Notes: generated by a model not told the origin, from the letters alone. Numbered from the stretch's first letter, positions 9,314 to 17,131 are shown. The stretch: 64,000 nucleotides of DNA from Xanthobacter tagetidis (GCF_003667445.1 NZ_RCTF01000001.1:549009-613008); one strand, 5' to 3'. Numbers and translations are program-made.

Positions 9314-10543
9314 ATGACCAAGATCCCCGAGCCCGCCCGCCCGCTGCCCCTCGAAGGGGTGCGCGTCCTCGACGTGAGCCAGGTGATGGCGGGGCCGGTC
9401 TGCGCCATGCTGCTCGGCGACCTTGGCGCCGACGTCATCAAGATCGAGCCGCCGGGCGCGGGCGACCAGACCCGCGGCGCCATGGGCTTCAAACTCAAGG
9501 GAGACGACAGCCTCGGCTTCCTCAACATGAACCGCAACAAGCGCTCGGTGGCGCTGAACCTGAAGACGCAGGCCGGGCGCGACGCCTTCTATGCGCTCGC
9601 GGACGGCGCCGACATCCTGGTGGAGAACTACCGGCCCGGCGTGACCCGCAAGCTCGGCATCGACTACGACACGCTCAACGCCAGAAACCCGCAGCTGGTC
9701 TATGCCTCGATCTCCGGCTTCGGCCAGACCGGGCCATGGGCCCAGCGGCCGGGCTTCGACCTGATGGCGCAGGCCATGTCCGGCGTCATGAGCGTCACCG
9801 GCCATCCCGGCATGCCGCCGGTGAAGGCGGGCGTGCCGGTGGCCGACATCGGCTGCGCGCTGTTCGCCACCTACGCCATCCTGTCGGCCTATATCGGCCG
9901 CCAGCGCAGCGGCCTCGGGCAGTTCATCGACGCCAGCCTGTTCGACGCCGCGCTCGCTTTCTCCATCTGGGACGTGTGCGAATACTGGGGCACCGGCGTG
10001 GTGCCCGGGCCGGTGGGCACCTCCAACAAGATGAGCGCGCCCTATCAGGCGGTGCGCTCCAAGGACGGCTGGTTCGTCATGGGGGCCACCAACCAGCGCC
10101 TGTGGACCCGCCTGTGCGAGGCCATCGACCGGCCGGAACTGCTCGCCGACCCGCGCTTTGCCGACAATCCGGCGCGCCTGAAGAACCGCGAGGCGCTGAT
10201 CGCCGCGCTGGAGGAGACCTTCGTCACCCGCAACTCTGAGGAATGGGTTGGGGAATTGCTCGCCATGGGTCTTCCCGCGGGCGCGATGCACACATACCCT
10301 GAAGCCTTCGACAGCGAGCACGGGCGGCACAGGGGGATGCGCATGGAGATCGAGCACCCGGTCGAGGGCACGGTGCCCAATATCGGCTTTCCGGTGAAGC
10401 TCACCGGCACCCCCCAACAGGTGCGGCGGCATCCCCCGCTGCTCGGCGAGCACACGCGCGAGGTCCTGGCCGAGGCCGGGCTCGACGCGACGGCGCTCGC
10501 GGCGCTGGAGGAGGCCGGCGCGTTCGCGCCGGAAGCCCCATGA
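9314..10543 (+). CDS. CaiB/BaiF-type (class III) CoA-transferase
   Basis: A 409-residue class-III CoA-transferase. These enzymes move CoA from a donor thioester to a free acid through an aspartyl-CoA intermediate. Seen: the N-terminal LPLEGVRVLDVSQVMAGPVC, LGADVIKIEPPGAGDQTRG, ENYRPGVTRKLGIDYDTL and the catalytic aspartate in PGFDLMAQAMSGVMSVTG near residue 149. The C-terminal half carries the usual APYQAVRSKDGWFVMGATN. It overlaps the crotonase gene by 4 nt (ATGA at 10540-10543), so the two are co-translated. The partner suggests that a carboxylic acid is activated to its CoA ester here; family members act on formate/oxalate, carnitine, succinate/itaconate and others, and the substrate cannot be read from the sequence. 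Confidence 0.87.
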   Translation: MTKIPEPARPLPLEGVRVLDVSQVMAGPVCAMLLGDLGADVIKIEPPGAGDQTRGAMGFKLKGDDSLGFLNMNRNKRSVALNLKTQAGRDAFYALADGADILVENYRPGVTRKLGIDYDTLNARNPQLVYASISGFGQTGPWAQRPGFDLMAQAMSGVMSVTGHPGMPPVKAGVPVADIGCALFATYAILSAYIGRQRSGLGQFIDASLFDAALAFSIWDVCEYWGTGVVPGPVGTSNKMSAPYQAVRSKDGWFVMGATNQRLWTRLCEAIDRPELLADPRFADNPARLKNREALIAALEETFVTRNSEEWVGELLAMGLPAGAMHTYPEAFDSEHGRHRGMRMEIEHPVEGTVPNIGFPVKLTGTPQQVRRHPPLLGEHTREVLAEAGLDATALAALEEAGAFAPEAP

Positions 10544-11337
10544 GCGGCGAGGGCGCGTCCCGCGCCGAGGGCTCGACCCGCCTCGCCGTCGCCGACGGTA
10601 TCGCCCGCATCACGTTCGACCGCCCTGCCGCCCGCAACGCCATGACCTGGCGCATGTATGAGGAGCTGGCCGAGGCCTGCGCCGCCATCGCCGCCGACCC
10701 GAGCGTGCGGGTCTGCGTGCTGCGCGGGGCCGGCGGCAAGGCGTTCGTGGCCGGCACCGACATCACCCAGTTCGACGCCTTCGCCTCGGGCGAGGACGGC
10801 ATCGCCTACGAGAAGAAGGTCGAGCGCTTCATCGCCGGCATCGAGCAGCTGTCCGTTCCCACCCTGGCGGTGGTGGAGGGGGTGGCGGCCGGCGGCGGCA
10901 TGGCGATCGCCAATGCCTGCGACCTCAGGGTGGCGGCGGCCGGCGCCCGCTTCGGCGTGCCGATCGCAGCGACGCTGGGCAACTGCCTCTCGGCCGGCAA
11001 CATCGCGCGGCTTTCCGCCAATCTGGGCGAGGCCTGGGTGAAGCGCATGCTGCTGCTCGCCGAGATGCCCACGGCCGAGCAGATTGCGCCCACCGGCTAT
11101 CTCGCCGCCGTGGTGCCGCAGGAGGAGCTGAATGCCAAGGTGCGGGTGATGTGCGCGGCGCTGAAAAGCCACGCGCCGCTCACCATGGGGGCCACCAAGG
11201 CGGCGCTGGCGCGCCTGCGCACCGACCTCACCCCGCGCGACGAGGACCTGGTGCGCGCGGTCTATGGCAGCGCCGACTTCAAGGCCGGGGTGAAGGCCTT
11301 CACCCAGAAGCGCAAGCCCGAATGGGAAGGCCGCTAG
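10540..11337 (+). CDS. Crotonase-fold (enoyl-CoA hydratase/isomerase superfamily) protein lacking both hydratase glutamates
   Basis: A 265-residue crotonase-superfamily protein. The CoA/oxyanion-hole segments are present: FDRPAARNAMTWRMYEEL, KAFVAGTDITQFDAF and VVEGVAAGGGMAIANACDLR. Compared with classical enoyl-CoA hydratase, the two catalytic glutamates (Glu144 in GGGCEL and Glu164 in QPEI, 20 residues apart) are replaced by Ala (GGGMAI) and Ile (GVPIAA) at exactly matching positions. Ordinary hydration is therefore unlikely; an isomerase, hydrolase, lyase or decarboxylase role on the CoA ester made by the adjacent CoA-transferase is more plausible. It is translationally coupled to that gene. 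Assignment to the superfamily is firm; the reaction is not known. Confidence 0.85.
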   Translation: MSGEGASRAEGSTRLAVADGIARITFDRPAARNAMTWRMYEELAEACAAIAADPSVRVCVLRGAGGKAFVAGTDITQFDAFASGEDGIAYEKKVERFIAGIEQLSVPTLAVVEGVAAGGGMAIANACDLRVAAAGARFGVPIAATLGNCLSAGNIARLSANLGEAWVKRMLLLAEMPTAEQIAPTGYLAAVVPQEELNAKVRVMCAALKSHAPLTMGATKAALARLRTDLTPRDEDLVRAVYGSADFKAGVKAFTQKRKPEWEGR

Positions 11338-11707
11338 GCGGCAAGGGGATGGGCCGGGCGGCCGGCCGAACCGGCCACCGCGCGTCCGTCCTGCCCGGGC
11401 TTGACCCGGGCATCCACGCCAGGTCGCGGGAGACGGCTCAGGGACGCCGTCACCCCACGGGACCTTCCCCCGAGGCACCCCGAGCGCGTCCCGAATGCGC
11501 CCGGCAACGGGCGCTCTCGGCCAAGTAAGGTTCAAGTAAGAAATGCTTCCTGACGCTCCAGCCCACCGCTACCGCCCGCGCGCTTCGGCTACCGTTGGCC
11601 GTGCCGGCCGATGAGATTTTCGCGATCAGGCGCGAAATGGGTTCGACTCTTTGCCGTCTCCGTGACAATCTTTAGGTTCTCGCGTTGCAGACAAGGAGAG
11701 GCACTTC
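11338..11707. other. Intergenic region with one REP-like palindrome and an inverted repeat
   Basis: No gene is seen. At about 11391-11421 is a C-type REP-like palindrome (CCCGGG-cttga-CCCGGG followed by CATCCACGCC) like those in the array at 329-1730. At 11618-11637 is TTTCGCG-atcagg-CGCGAAA, a perfect 7-bp dyad about 70 bp upstream of ydcH that could be an operator. The ribosome-binding site AAGGAG of ydcH lies at the right end. Confidence 0.5.
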
Positions 11708-11887
11708 ATGTCCATCCAGTCGCACCTTGACGAACTGAAGCGTCGTCACGCGGCCATCCAGCAGGAAATCAACCGGGAGCTTGCCCATCCGGGCTCCGAT
11801 CCGCTCCGATTGGCGGAATTGAAGCGCAAGAAGCTGGTGCTGAAGGACCAGATCACGCGCACGGCGACCGCCGCAACGGTCCACTGA
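11708..11887 (+). CDS. ydcH: YdcH family (DUF465) small protein
   Basis: A 59-residue protein beginning MSIQSHLDELKRRHAAIQQE. It is a short coiled-coil of two charged helices around a PGSDPLRLAELKRKKLVLKD turn, the typical DUF465/YdcH layout in alphaproteobacteria. Function is poorly known; members are abundant small cytoplasmic proteins, sometimes linked to stress. An AAGGAGAG ribosome-binding site lies 8-9 nt before the ATG. It is monocistronic, with its own upstream region and a convergent esterase gene after it. Its short length makes it easy to miss, but the match in length and pattern to the family is good. Confidence 0.85.
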   Translation: MSIQSHLDELKRRHAAIQQEINRELAHPGSDPLRLAELKRKKLVLKDQITRTATAATVH

Positions 11888-12037
11888 CCTCCTCAAAACC
11901 GGGTATCGATCAGGCGCAGGCGCCGGTCGCTTGCGGGCTGGCGCAACGCCTGACCGTGCACGGCGGGAACACGATCCGGCGCCGACGCGCGCGCATCGAT
12001 CCGTGCGTCTGGCCGCACGTCCGATCGGCGCGGGGCG

Positions 12038-12745
12038 CTATGCCGGCGCCGCATCGTCCAGGAAGAAGCCCACGGAGAGCGCCGCCACCGGCGGCTGCCA
12101 GGCGTGGGGGCCTTGGTATTCCAGGTAGGTCAGATCGTAGCCCGCCCCCTTCAGCAGGCGCGCATGGGCGCGGCCGCTGCGGTCGATGGGAATTTGCGTG
12201 TCCTCGATGCCGTGCGAGAGGAACACCCGCGGCGCCCCCTCCTGCAGATGCACCGACATGAAGCCGGCGGACGACACGATGACATGGGTCACGAACCGCC
12301 CGTTGGTGAGCCCGAGCGAGAGCGCATAGCTGCCGCCGTCCGAATGGCCGGCGAAGGCGATGTGGGCGGGATCGATCCGGAAGCGGGCGGCCACCTCGGC
12401 GAGCGCCTGGTCGAGCCGCTCGCGGTCCGGCCCGTTGCCGGCGATGACGATATCCCAGGTGGGAAACAGCGACTGCGGCACCAGCAGCAGGAAGCCGCGG
12501 GCGAGCGCGTGCTGCTCCATCATGGGCAGGATCTTCTGCGCGCTGCCGCCGCCGCCGTGAAACAGCACCATCAGCGGCGTGGGGACGTCCGGGTCGATCC
12601 CCTCCGGCACCACCAGCAGCGCATCGCGCTCGGCGAACAGGCCGAGGTCGTTCCGCCCGGCGGGCAACGCTAGCTTGGTGCGCGGCACGGCGGGCGTGAA
12701 GGAGAGGCGGCCGGCAAGGCCGGGGTCGATAGCGCCGTCGAGCAT
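12038..12745 (-). CDS. Alpha/beta hydrolase, carboxylesterase/phospholipase-like
   Basis: A 235-residue serine hydrolase. The HGGGG oxyanion-hole motif (VLFHGGGGSAQKILPMMEQH) is followed by the nucleophile elbow GHSDGG, a likely acid in DTQIPID (SHGIEDTQIP) and a histidine in QGPHAWQP near the end. This order matches small carboxylesterase/PHB-depolymerase-like hydrolases. No signal peptide is obvious, so it is probably cytoplasmic. The start ATG at 12745 was chosen because upstream in-frame codons give an arginine-rich leader without family character. It is convergent with ydcH and followed upstream by ohrR on the same strand; no functional link to either is evident. Substrate unknown. Confidence 0.75.
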   Translation of the reverse strand: MLDGAIDPGLAGRLSFTPAVPRTKLALPAGRNDLGLFAERDALLVVPEGIDPDVPTPLMVLFHGGGGSAQKILPMMEQHALARGFLLLVPQSLFPTWDIVIAGNGPDRERLDQALAEVAARFRIDPAHIAFAGHSDGGSYALSLGLTNGRFVTHVIVSSAGFMSVHLQEGAPRVFLSHGIEDTQIPIDRSGRAHARLLKGAGYDLTYLEYQGPHAWQPPVAALSVGFFLDDAAPA

Positions 12746-12897
12746 CGCGTCCCTCTGGTCGACCGGATACGGAACACCCGATCCATGGCCCGGCGCGGCG
12801 CGCGCCGTCAAGGGCGCGACGGGACGGGATTTGACGGCGGGCGATGCGCTTCGGGATCTGCGCGCTGCACCGCGGCGGTCCCGCCGGTGCGCCGCGC

Positions 12898-13380
12898 TCA
12901 ACCGTCTGCGGCGCCAGGCTCCGTCTCCAAAGCGCGACGCAGGACGACCAACTGCCTGCGCAGGCTGACCAGTTCGTCCAGAGACAGTCCCGAGGCGGCA
13001 AAGAGGCACCCAGGCACCGCTGCGGCACGCTCACGCAGGGCCATGCCCTGGTCGGTGGGGCGCACCCGCACCACCCGCTCATCCTTCGAATCGCGCGCCC
13101 GGACCACATGCCCCATGGCCTCCAGGCGCTTCAGGAGCGGGGTGAGCGTGCTCGATTCGAGCCCCAGCGCCTCCCCCAGCTCCCCCACCGTGCGCTCCCC
13201 CTTCTCCCACAGCGCCACCATGGCCAGATACTGCGGATAGGTGAGGCCGAGCGGGTCGAGCAGCGGCTTGTAGAATCGCGTCATGGCATGGCCCGCGGCA
13301 TAGAGCGCGAAGCACAGGAAGTCATCGAGCGGGGGGATGGCGGCTCCTTCGGGGCGGTCGGGCGGCGGCGTCTGCGGCAT
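12898..13380 (-). CDS. ohrR: OhrR, MarR-family organic-peroxide-sensing repressor
   Basis: A 160-residue MarR-type winged-helix regulator. The N-terminal helix has the OhrR signature LDDFLCFALYAAGHAMTRFY with the reactive cysteine at position 23, followed by YPQYLAMVALWEKGERTVGE and the recognition region LGLESSTLTPLLKRLEAMG with the wing RARDSKDERVVRV. In known OhrR proteins, oxidation of the N-terminal cysteine by organic hydroperoxides releases DNA; a second cysteine in the C-terminal helix (VPGCLFAAS) fits the two-cysteine subgroup. It is divergent from ohr, its expected target. Start 13380 gives the family's normal length. Confidence 0.9.
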   Translation of the reverse strand: MPQTPPPDRPEGAAIPPLDDFLCFALYAAGHAMTRFYKPLLDPLGLTYPQYLAMVALWEKGERTVGELGEALGLESSTLTPLLKRLEAMGHVVRARDSKDERVVRVRPTDQGMALRERAAAVPGCLFAASGLSLDELVSLRRQLVVLRRALETEPGAADG

Positions 13381-13485
13381 GGCGGATGTCCTGTGCGACC
13401 CCGCCGTGACGGCGGGACGGCCTTGTGGATGCGGGCGGGGACCGCGTGTCCCGAAAATAATTATCGCACGATATAATCGCAAGCG

Positions 13486-13534
13486 TTGACACGCGCGCCA
13501 CGGCCGGATAGAAAAATCGCGTTCGATTAAATCG
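13486..13534 (+). promoter_or_regulatory. Predicted ohr promoter with dyad near the start site
   Basis: TTGACA (13486-13491), a 17-bp spacer and TAGAAA (13509-13514) form a good housekeeping-type promoter facing ohr. The palindrome CGATT-A-AATCG at 13524-13534 lies about where transcription would start and is the best candidate OhrR operator. A second AT-rich dyad (TTAT...ATAA, near 13461-13476) faces ohrR. Binding is inferred from location only. Confidence 0.5.
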
Positions 13535-13579
13535 CTCACGATCATTATCCCGCGAGCGTCCAAAGCCTGGAGAAAACCA

Positions 13580-14008
13580 ATGTCCGTCAACGTTCTGTAT
13601 TCGACCTCCGCCCGCGCCACCGGTGGCCGCGAAGGCCGCACCGCCACCCTCGACGGCGCCCTCGACCTGAAGCTGGCGCGCCCCAAGGAACTGGGCGGCA
13701 CCGGCGCGCAGGGCGTCAATCCCGAGCAGCTGTTCGCCGCCGGCTATTCGGCCTGCTTCCTGAGCGCCATGCAGTTCGTCGCCTCGCAGGGCGGCACCGC
13801 CAAGGTGCCGGCGGACGCCACCGTCACCGCCACCGTGGGCATCGGCCCGCGCTCGGAAGGCGGCTTCGGCCTTGAGATCGCGCTCGCGGTGAGCCTGCCC
13901 GGCGTCGAGCGTGCCGCCGCCGAAGCCCTGGTGGAGAAGGCGCACCAGGTGTGCCCCTATTCCAACGCCACCCGCGGCAATATCGACGTGAAGCTCTCGG
14001 TGGCCTGA
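13580..14008 (+). CDS. ohr: Organic hydroperoxide resistance protein (OsmC/Ohr family)
   Basis: A 142-residue Ohr peroxidase, which reduces organic hydroperoxides using two thiols recycled by lipoylated proteins. The catalytic cysteines are Cys59 in AAGYSACFLSAMQF and Cys125 in HQVCPYSNATRGN; the conserved N-terminal VLYSTSARATGGREG and the NPEQLFAAGY before the first cysteine are Ohr-specific rather than OsmC-specific. Length is normal. It is transcribed away from ohrR, the usual arrangement. It acts in the cytoplasm as a lipid-peroxide detoxifier. Confidence 0.93.
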   Translation: MSVNVLYSTSARATGGREGRTATLDGALDLKLARPKELGGTGAQGVNPEQLFAAGYSACFLSAMQFVASQGGTAKVPADATVTATVGIGPRSEGGFGLEIALAVSLPGVERAAAEALVEKAHQVCPYSNATRGNIDVKLSVA

Positions 14009-14073
14009 TCGCCCGGCGCCCCTCTCCCCGGCGGGAGGGGCGCCGGCTTCAAGGATTGAACAGCGCCCCCGGA

Positions 14074-14088
14074 TGCATTCATAATTCG
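14074..14088. promoter_or_regulatory. Predicted GntR operator, copy 3
   Basis: TGCATTCATAATTCG matches the 6058-6072 site at 14 of 15 positions. It lies 35 bp before the GTG start of the GntR regulator, the usual position for autoregulation. Confidence 0.55.
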
Positions 14089-14122
14089 GGTGGGCGAATG
14101 GCCGCCCGGCGGAGCGTTTGAC

Positions 14123-14803
14123 GTGGTCGAAGCGGGATTGATCTCACGGCGCAGCCTGCACGACGAACTCGTCGACCTGCTCCACGGCATGCTGCTGCGC
14201 GGCGAGCTGCGCGCCGGCGACAAGATCAACGAGCAGGCGCTGTGCGCGCGCTTCGGCGTCTCCCGCACACCCCTGCGCGAAGCCTTGAAGGTGCTGGCCT
14301 CGTCCGGCCTCGTGGTGCTCTCGCCCAATCGCGGGGCTTCCGTCGCGCGAATCACGCCGCAGGAGGTGGACCAGCTCTTCCCCATCATGGGCGCGCTGGA
14401 GGCGCTCGCGGGCGAGATCGCCTGCGCCCGCATCTCGGACGCCGGCATCGCCGAGATCCGCCGCATGCACGACGAGATGGTGCGCCATTTCCGCGAGGGC
14501 GATCCGGCCGCCTACATGAAGCTCAACCGCGCCATCCACGACGCCTTCTTCGCCGCCGCCGGCAATGCCGAGCTGACCCAGCTCTACCAGACCCTTCTCG
14601 TGCGCATCCATGCGGTGCGCTTCACCGCCAAGAAGTCGCCCGAGCGCTGGGCCGAGGCGGTGCGCGACCACGAGGAGATGATGGCGGCGCTGGAGCGGCG
14701 CGACGGCGCGCGCCTCGCCGCGGTGCTGAAGGAGCACCTCAAGCACAAGTCCGGCATGGTGCACGAATCGCTCGGCGAGGACGCGCCCGCGGCCGCCGAG
14801 TGA
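14123..14803 (+). CDS. GntR-family regulator, FadR/FCD subfamily
   Basis: About 226 residues. The N-terminal winged helix-turn-helix spans roughly residues 8-70 (LHDELVDLLHGMLLRGELRA, CARFGVSRTPLREALKVLAS, the GntR signature). The C-terminal all-helical FCD ligand domain keeps the metal-ligand pattern: NRAIHDAFF, RDHEEMMAAL and KEHLKHKS. FCD regulators sense small carboxylic acids. The GTG at 14123 is preceded by GGCGGAG at 8 nt; an earlier GTG at 14090 abuts the predicted operator and is less likely. The gene is coupled to the downstream PLP enzyme. Identical operator-like dyads at 2987 and 6058 mark the dehydrogenase/aminotransferase and the TRAP genes as likely targets. Confidence 0.9.
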   Translation: MVEAGLISRRSLHDELVDLLHGMLLRGELRAGDKINEQALCARFGVSRTPLREALKVLASSGLVVLSPNRGASVARITPQEVDQLFPIMGALEALAGEIACARISDAGIAEIRRMHDEMVRHFREGDPAAYMKLNRAIHDAFFAAAGNAELTQLYQTLLVRIHAVRFTAKKSPERWAEAVRDHEEMMAALERRDGARLAAVLKEHLKHKSGMVHESLGEDAPAAAE

Positions 14804-14805
14804 GC

Positions 14806-15921
14806 ATGCCGTTCCCCGCGCGGGCCGGCGATCCGCTGGCGGCCATCGACACCCCGGCGCTGCTGGTGGACCTCGATGCGCTGGAGGCCAACATCGCCGC
14901 CATGGCGGCGTTCGCGCGCGAGGCCGGCATCGCCCTTCGCCCCCACGCCAAGACCCACAAATGCGTCGAGATCGCCCGCCGCCAGTTGGCGGCCGGCGCG
15001 GTGGGCCTGTGCTGCCAGAAGGTCTCGGAGGCCGAGGCGCTGCTGGCGAGCGGCGTCGGCGATCTTCTCGTCTCGAATCACATCGTCGGCGCGGCCAAGC
15101 TCGCCCGCCTCGCCGCGCTGGCGCGGCGCGTCCGGGTGACGACGCTCACCGCGGACGCGGCCCACGTCGCTTTGCTGTCCGAGGCCGCCACCGCCCATGG
15201 CGTGACCTTCGAGGTGCTGGTGGAGATCGATGCCGGCGACGACCGCATGGGCCTTGGCGCACAAAGCCTTCTGCCGGTGGCGCGGGCAGTGGCGCAGGCG
15301 CCCGGCCTGGTGCTGCGCGGGCTCCAGGCCTATAGCGGCCCGCTCCAGCATGTGCGCGACGCTGCCGCGCGCGCCGATGCCGCCGCCGAGACCGCGCGCC
15401 GCGCCGCGCGCGCCCGCGACCTCCTTGAGGCGGACGGCTTGGCGTGCCCGCTCCTCACCGGCGGCGGCACCGGCAGCTTTCGCGACGATGCGGGCGCCGG
15501 CGTGCTCAACGAGATCCAGCCCGGCTCCTACGTGTTCATGGACACGGACTATGCCCGCAACCGGGACCGCGACGGCGGACCCTACCGCCCGTTCGCCCAG
15601 AGCCTGTTCGTGCGCACCGCCGTGCTGCGCGCCCGGCCGGATGGCGTGAGCTATGTGGATGCCGGCGCCAAGGCGCTCAATCTCGATTGCGGCATGCCGG
15701 ATGTCGCGGGCCGCAGTGACCTTTCGTTCACCAAGGCGAGCGACGAGCAGGGACGCATCGAGGCCGCCGAGCCGGCAAGGGCTCCGGCGCTCGGCGCGGC
15801 GCTCCATCTCGTGCCCTCGCACTGCGATCCCACCGTGGCGCTTTATGACTCGCTCGTCGCCGTCAGGGGCGAAACGGTGGACGTGGTGTGGCCCATCGAG
15901 GGTCGAGGCGCGCGCACCTGA
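14806..15921 (+). CDS. DSD1-family PLP enzyme, D-threonine / 3-hydroxyaspartate aldolase-like
   Basis: A 371-residue fold-type III (alanine-racemase-like) PLP enzyme. Seen: IDTPALLVDLDALEANIAAM, the cofactor lysine in RPHAKTHKC (Lys49), LVEIDAGDDRMG, the PLP-phosphate loop LTGGGTGSF, and the divalent-metal ligands in VPSHCDPTV (His339 and Asp341), which are diagnostic of D-threonine aldolase, D-serine dehydratase and 3-hydroxyaspartate aldolase. Aldolases of this family split a beta-hydroxy-amino acid into glycine and an aldehyde; with hydroxyaspartate the aldehyde is glyoxylate, which the aminotransferase at 1731 could use. The ATG lies 2 nt after the gntR stop (a GTG at 14800 overlapping that stop is also possible). 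Not enough is visible to choose the substrate. Confidence 0.82.
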   Translation: MPFPARAGDPLAAIDTPALLVDLDALEANIAAMAAFAREAGIALRPHAKTHKCVEIARRQLAAGAVGLCCQKVSEAEALLASGVGDLLVSNHIVGAAKLARLAALARRVRVTTLTADAAHVALLSEAATAHGVTFEVLVEIDAGDDRMGLGAQSLLPVARAVAQAPGLVLRGLQAYSGPLQHVRDAAARADAAAETARRAARARDLLEADGLACPLLTGGGTGSFRDDAGAGVLNEIQPGSYVFMDTDYARNRDRDGGPYRPFAQSLFVRTAVLRARPDGVSYVDAGAKALNLDCGMPDVAGRSDLSFTKASDEQGRIEAAEPARAPALGAALHLVPSHCDPTVALYDSLVAVRGETVDVVWPIEGRGART

Positions 15922-16239
15922 GTATTTTCAACGCTTCCCGAGGGTCAAGTAAAGCGCCAGCTATACTGTACGCCCCCCTTGAAGTTGCAGGGCGCCCGAT
16001 GTTCGTGCCCGGCAAAAAGTTCCCGCGGTAAGACGATATTTAAAGTTTTTTTCGTATTGTGGTCGCAATGGGGCAAGCATGGTTACTCCGCGTTAAATAA
16101 TCGCCACAGACGCGCCGTGTTTGATTTTTCGGGTGTGGCGCTCCGGCTACAGACGCGGGGAGCTGATCTCGCTAGTTATTGCGCCATCGTCGGAGTCGCC
16201 TTTGCGGGGCGGGCCGACACCAACAAGAAGGTAACTGTC
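15922..16239. other. AT-richer leader region upstream of porin gene
   Basis: No gene is seen in these 318 bp. The stretch is distinctly more AT-rich than its neighbours (for example TTTAAAGTTTTTTTCG near 16040 and GTTAAATAATCG near 16092), as expected for a strong promoter and long untranslated leader of an abundant outer-membrane protein. I could not fix a -35/-10 pair with confidence. Confidence 0.4.
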
Positions 16240-16935
16240 ATGTTCAAGCGTACCCTTCTCGGAGTTTCCGCTCTCGCGCTGATGGCGGCCTCGGCTTCGG
16301 CCGCGGATCTCGCGAACCGCTATCCGGTGAAGGCGGCGGTGGTCCCGGTGCAGATGTTCTCGTGGACCGGCTTCTACATCGGCGGCAACGTGGGCTATGC
16401 GTGGGGCAACAGCTCGCTCGACTACACCCCGTTCCTCGGCCCGACCTTCTCCTACGGCCTCGGCAACGCCGACGGCTTCACCGGCGGTCTGCAGGCCGGC
16501 TTCAACTATCAGTTCGCGAACAACGTGGTGCTCGGCCTCGAAGCCGACCTCCAGTTCGCCGACATCGGCTCGAACAACCTGCTGATCGGCGGCCCGGTGG
16601 GCGGCGCCTTCGCCTCCCAGAGCCTCGACACCTACGGCACCATCCGCGCCCGCATGGGCTACGCCTTTGACCGCTTCCTGCCGTACATCACCGGCGGCGC
16701 GGCCTGGGCCAACACCTCCTACACCGGCCCGTTCGGTTGGACCGCGGACAGCACCCATTGGGGCTGGACCATCGGTGGCGGTCTCGAATACGCCGTCACC
16801 AACAACTGGACCGTCAAGGGCGAGTATCAGTACCTCTCGTTCGACGGCGACAGCCACACCTACCTGAACGGCGACACCGTGAAGACCAAGTACGACATGA
16901 GCGTCCTCAAGGCCGGCGTGAACTACAAGTTCTGA
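16240..16935 (+). CDS. Outer-membrane beta-barrel protein (Omp25/Omp31 type)
   Basis: A 231-residue exported protein with signal peptide MFKRTLLGVSALALMAASAS followed by AADL. The mature part starts with the hallmark SWTGFYIGGNVGYAWG and continues as alternating amphipathic strands (GGLQAGFNYQFANNVVLGLE, IRARMGYAFDRFLPYITGG, GWTIGGGLEYAVTNNWTVKG), ending in AGVNYKF with a terminal phenylalanine recognised by the Bam machinery. This is the eight-stranded OMP_b-brl/Omp25-31 family common in Hyphomicrobiales, structural surface proteins or small pores. It is followed by a near-perfect terminator and by a paralogue. Confidence 0.9.
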   Translation: MFKRTLLGVSALALMAASASAADLANRYPVKAAVVPVQMFSWTGFYIGGNVGYAWGNSSLDYTPFLGPTFSYGLGNADGFTGGLQAGFNYQFANNVVLGLEADLQFADIGSNNLLIGGPVGGAFASQSLDTYGTIRARMGYAFDRFLPYITGGAAWANTSYTGPFGWTADSTHWGWTIGGGLEYAVTNNWTVKGEYQYLSFDGDSHTYLNGDTVKTKYDMSVLKAGVNYKF

Positions 16936-16959
16936 TCGACCACAAGGTCCTCGACATCA

Positions 16960-16989
16960 GGGCTCCCGGCATCGCCGGGAGCCCTTTTT
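16960..16989 (+). terminator. Rho-independent terminator of the porin gene
   Basis: GGGCTCCCGGC (16960-16970), loop ATC, then the exact complement (16974-16984), followed by five T residues: an 11-bp perfect stem about 25 bp after the stop codon. Confidence 0.93.
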
Positions 16990-17131
16990 GTTTGCCGGTT
17001 TGTTTGCCGGAACGTCAGAACACGCGCTCGTGAGCGCAGCCACCACCCTGCCACGGCTTCGCCCTTCACCGGCCATCGCATGGCCGGCTCGGCCTGCGAG
17101 CTTGCCCGCCGATCGAGTGAAGAGGTGGGTC

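Noticed and set aside
1731..15921. Complete beta-hydroxyaspartate cycle
   Set aside because: Only a BhcA-family aminotransferase and a BhcC-family aldolase-like enzyme are present; the dehydratase (BhcB), iminosuccinate reductase (BhcD) and IclR-type regulator are missing.
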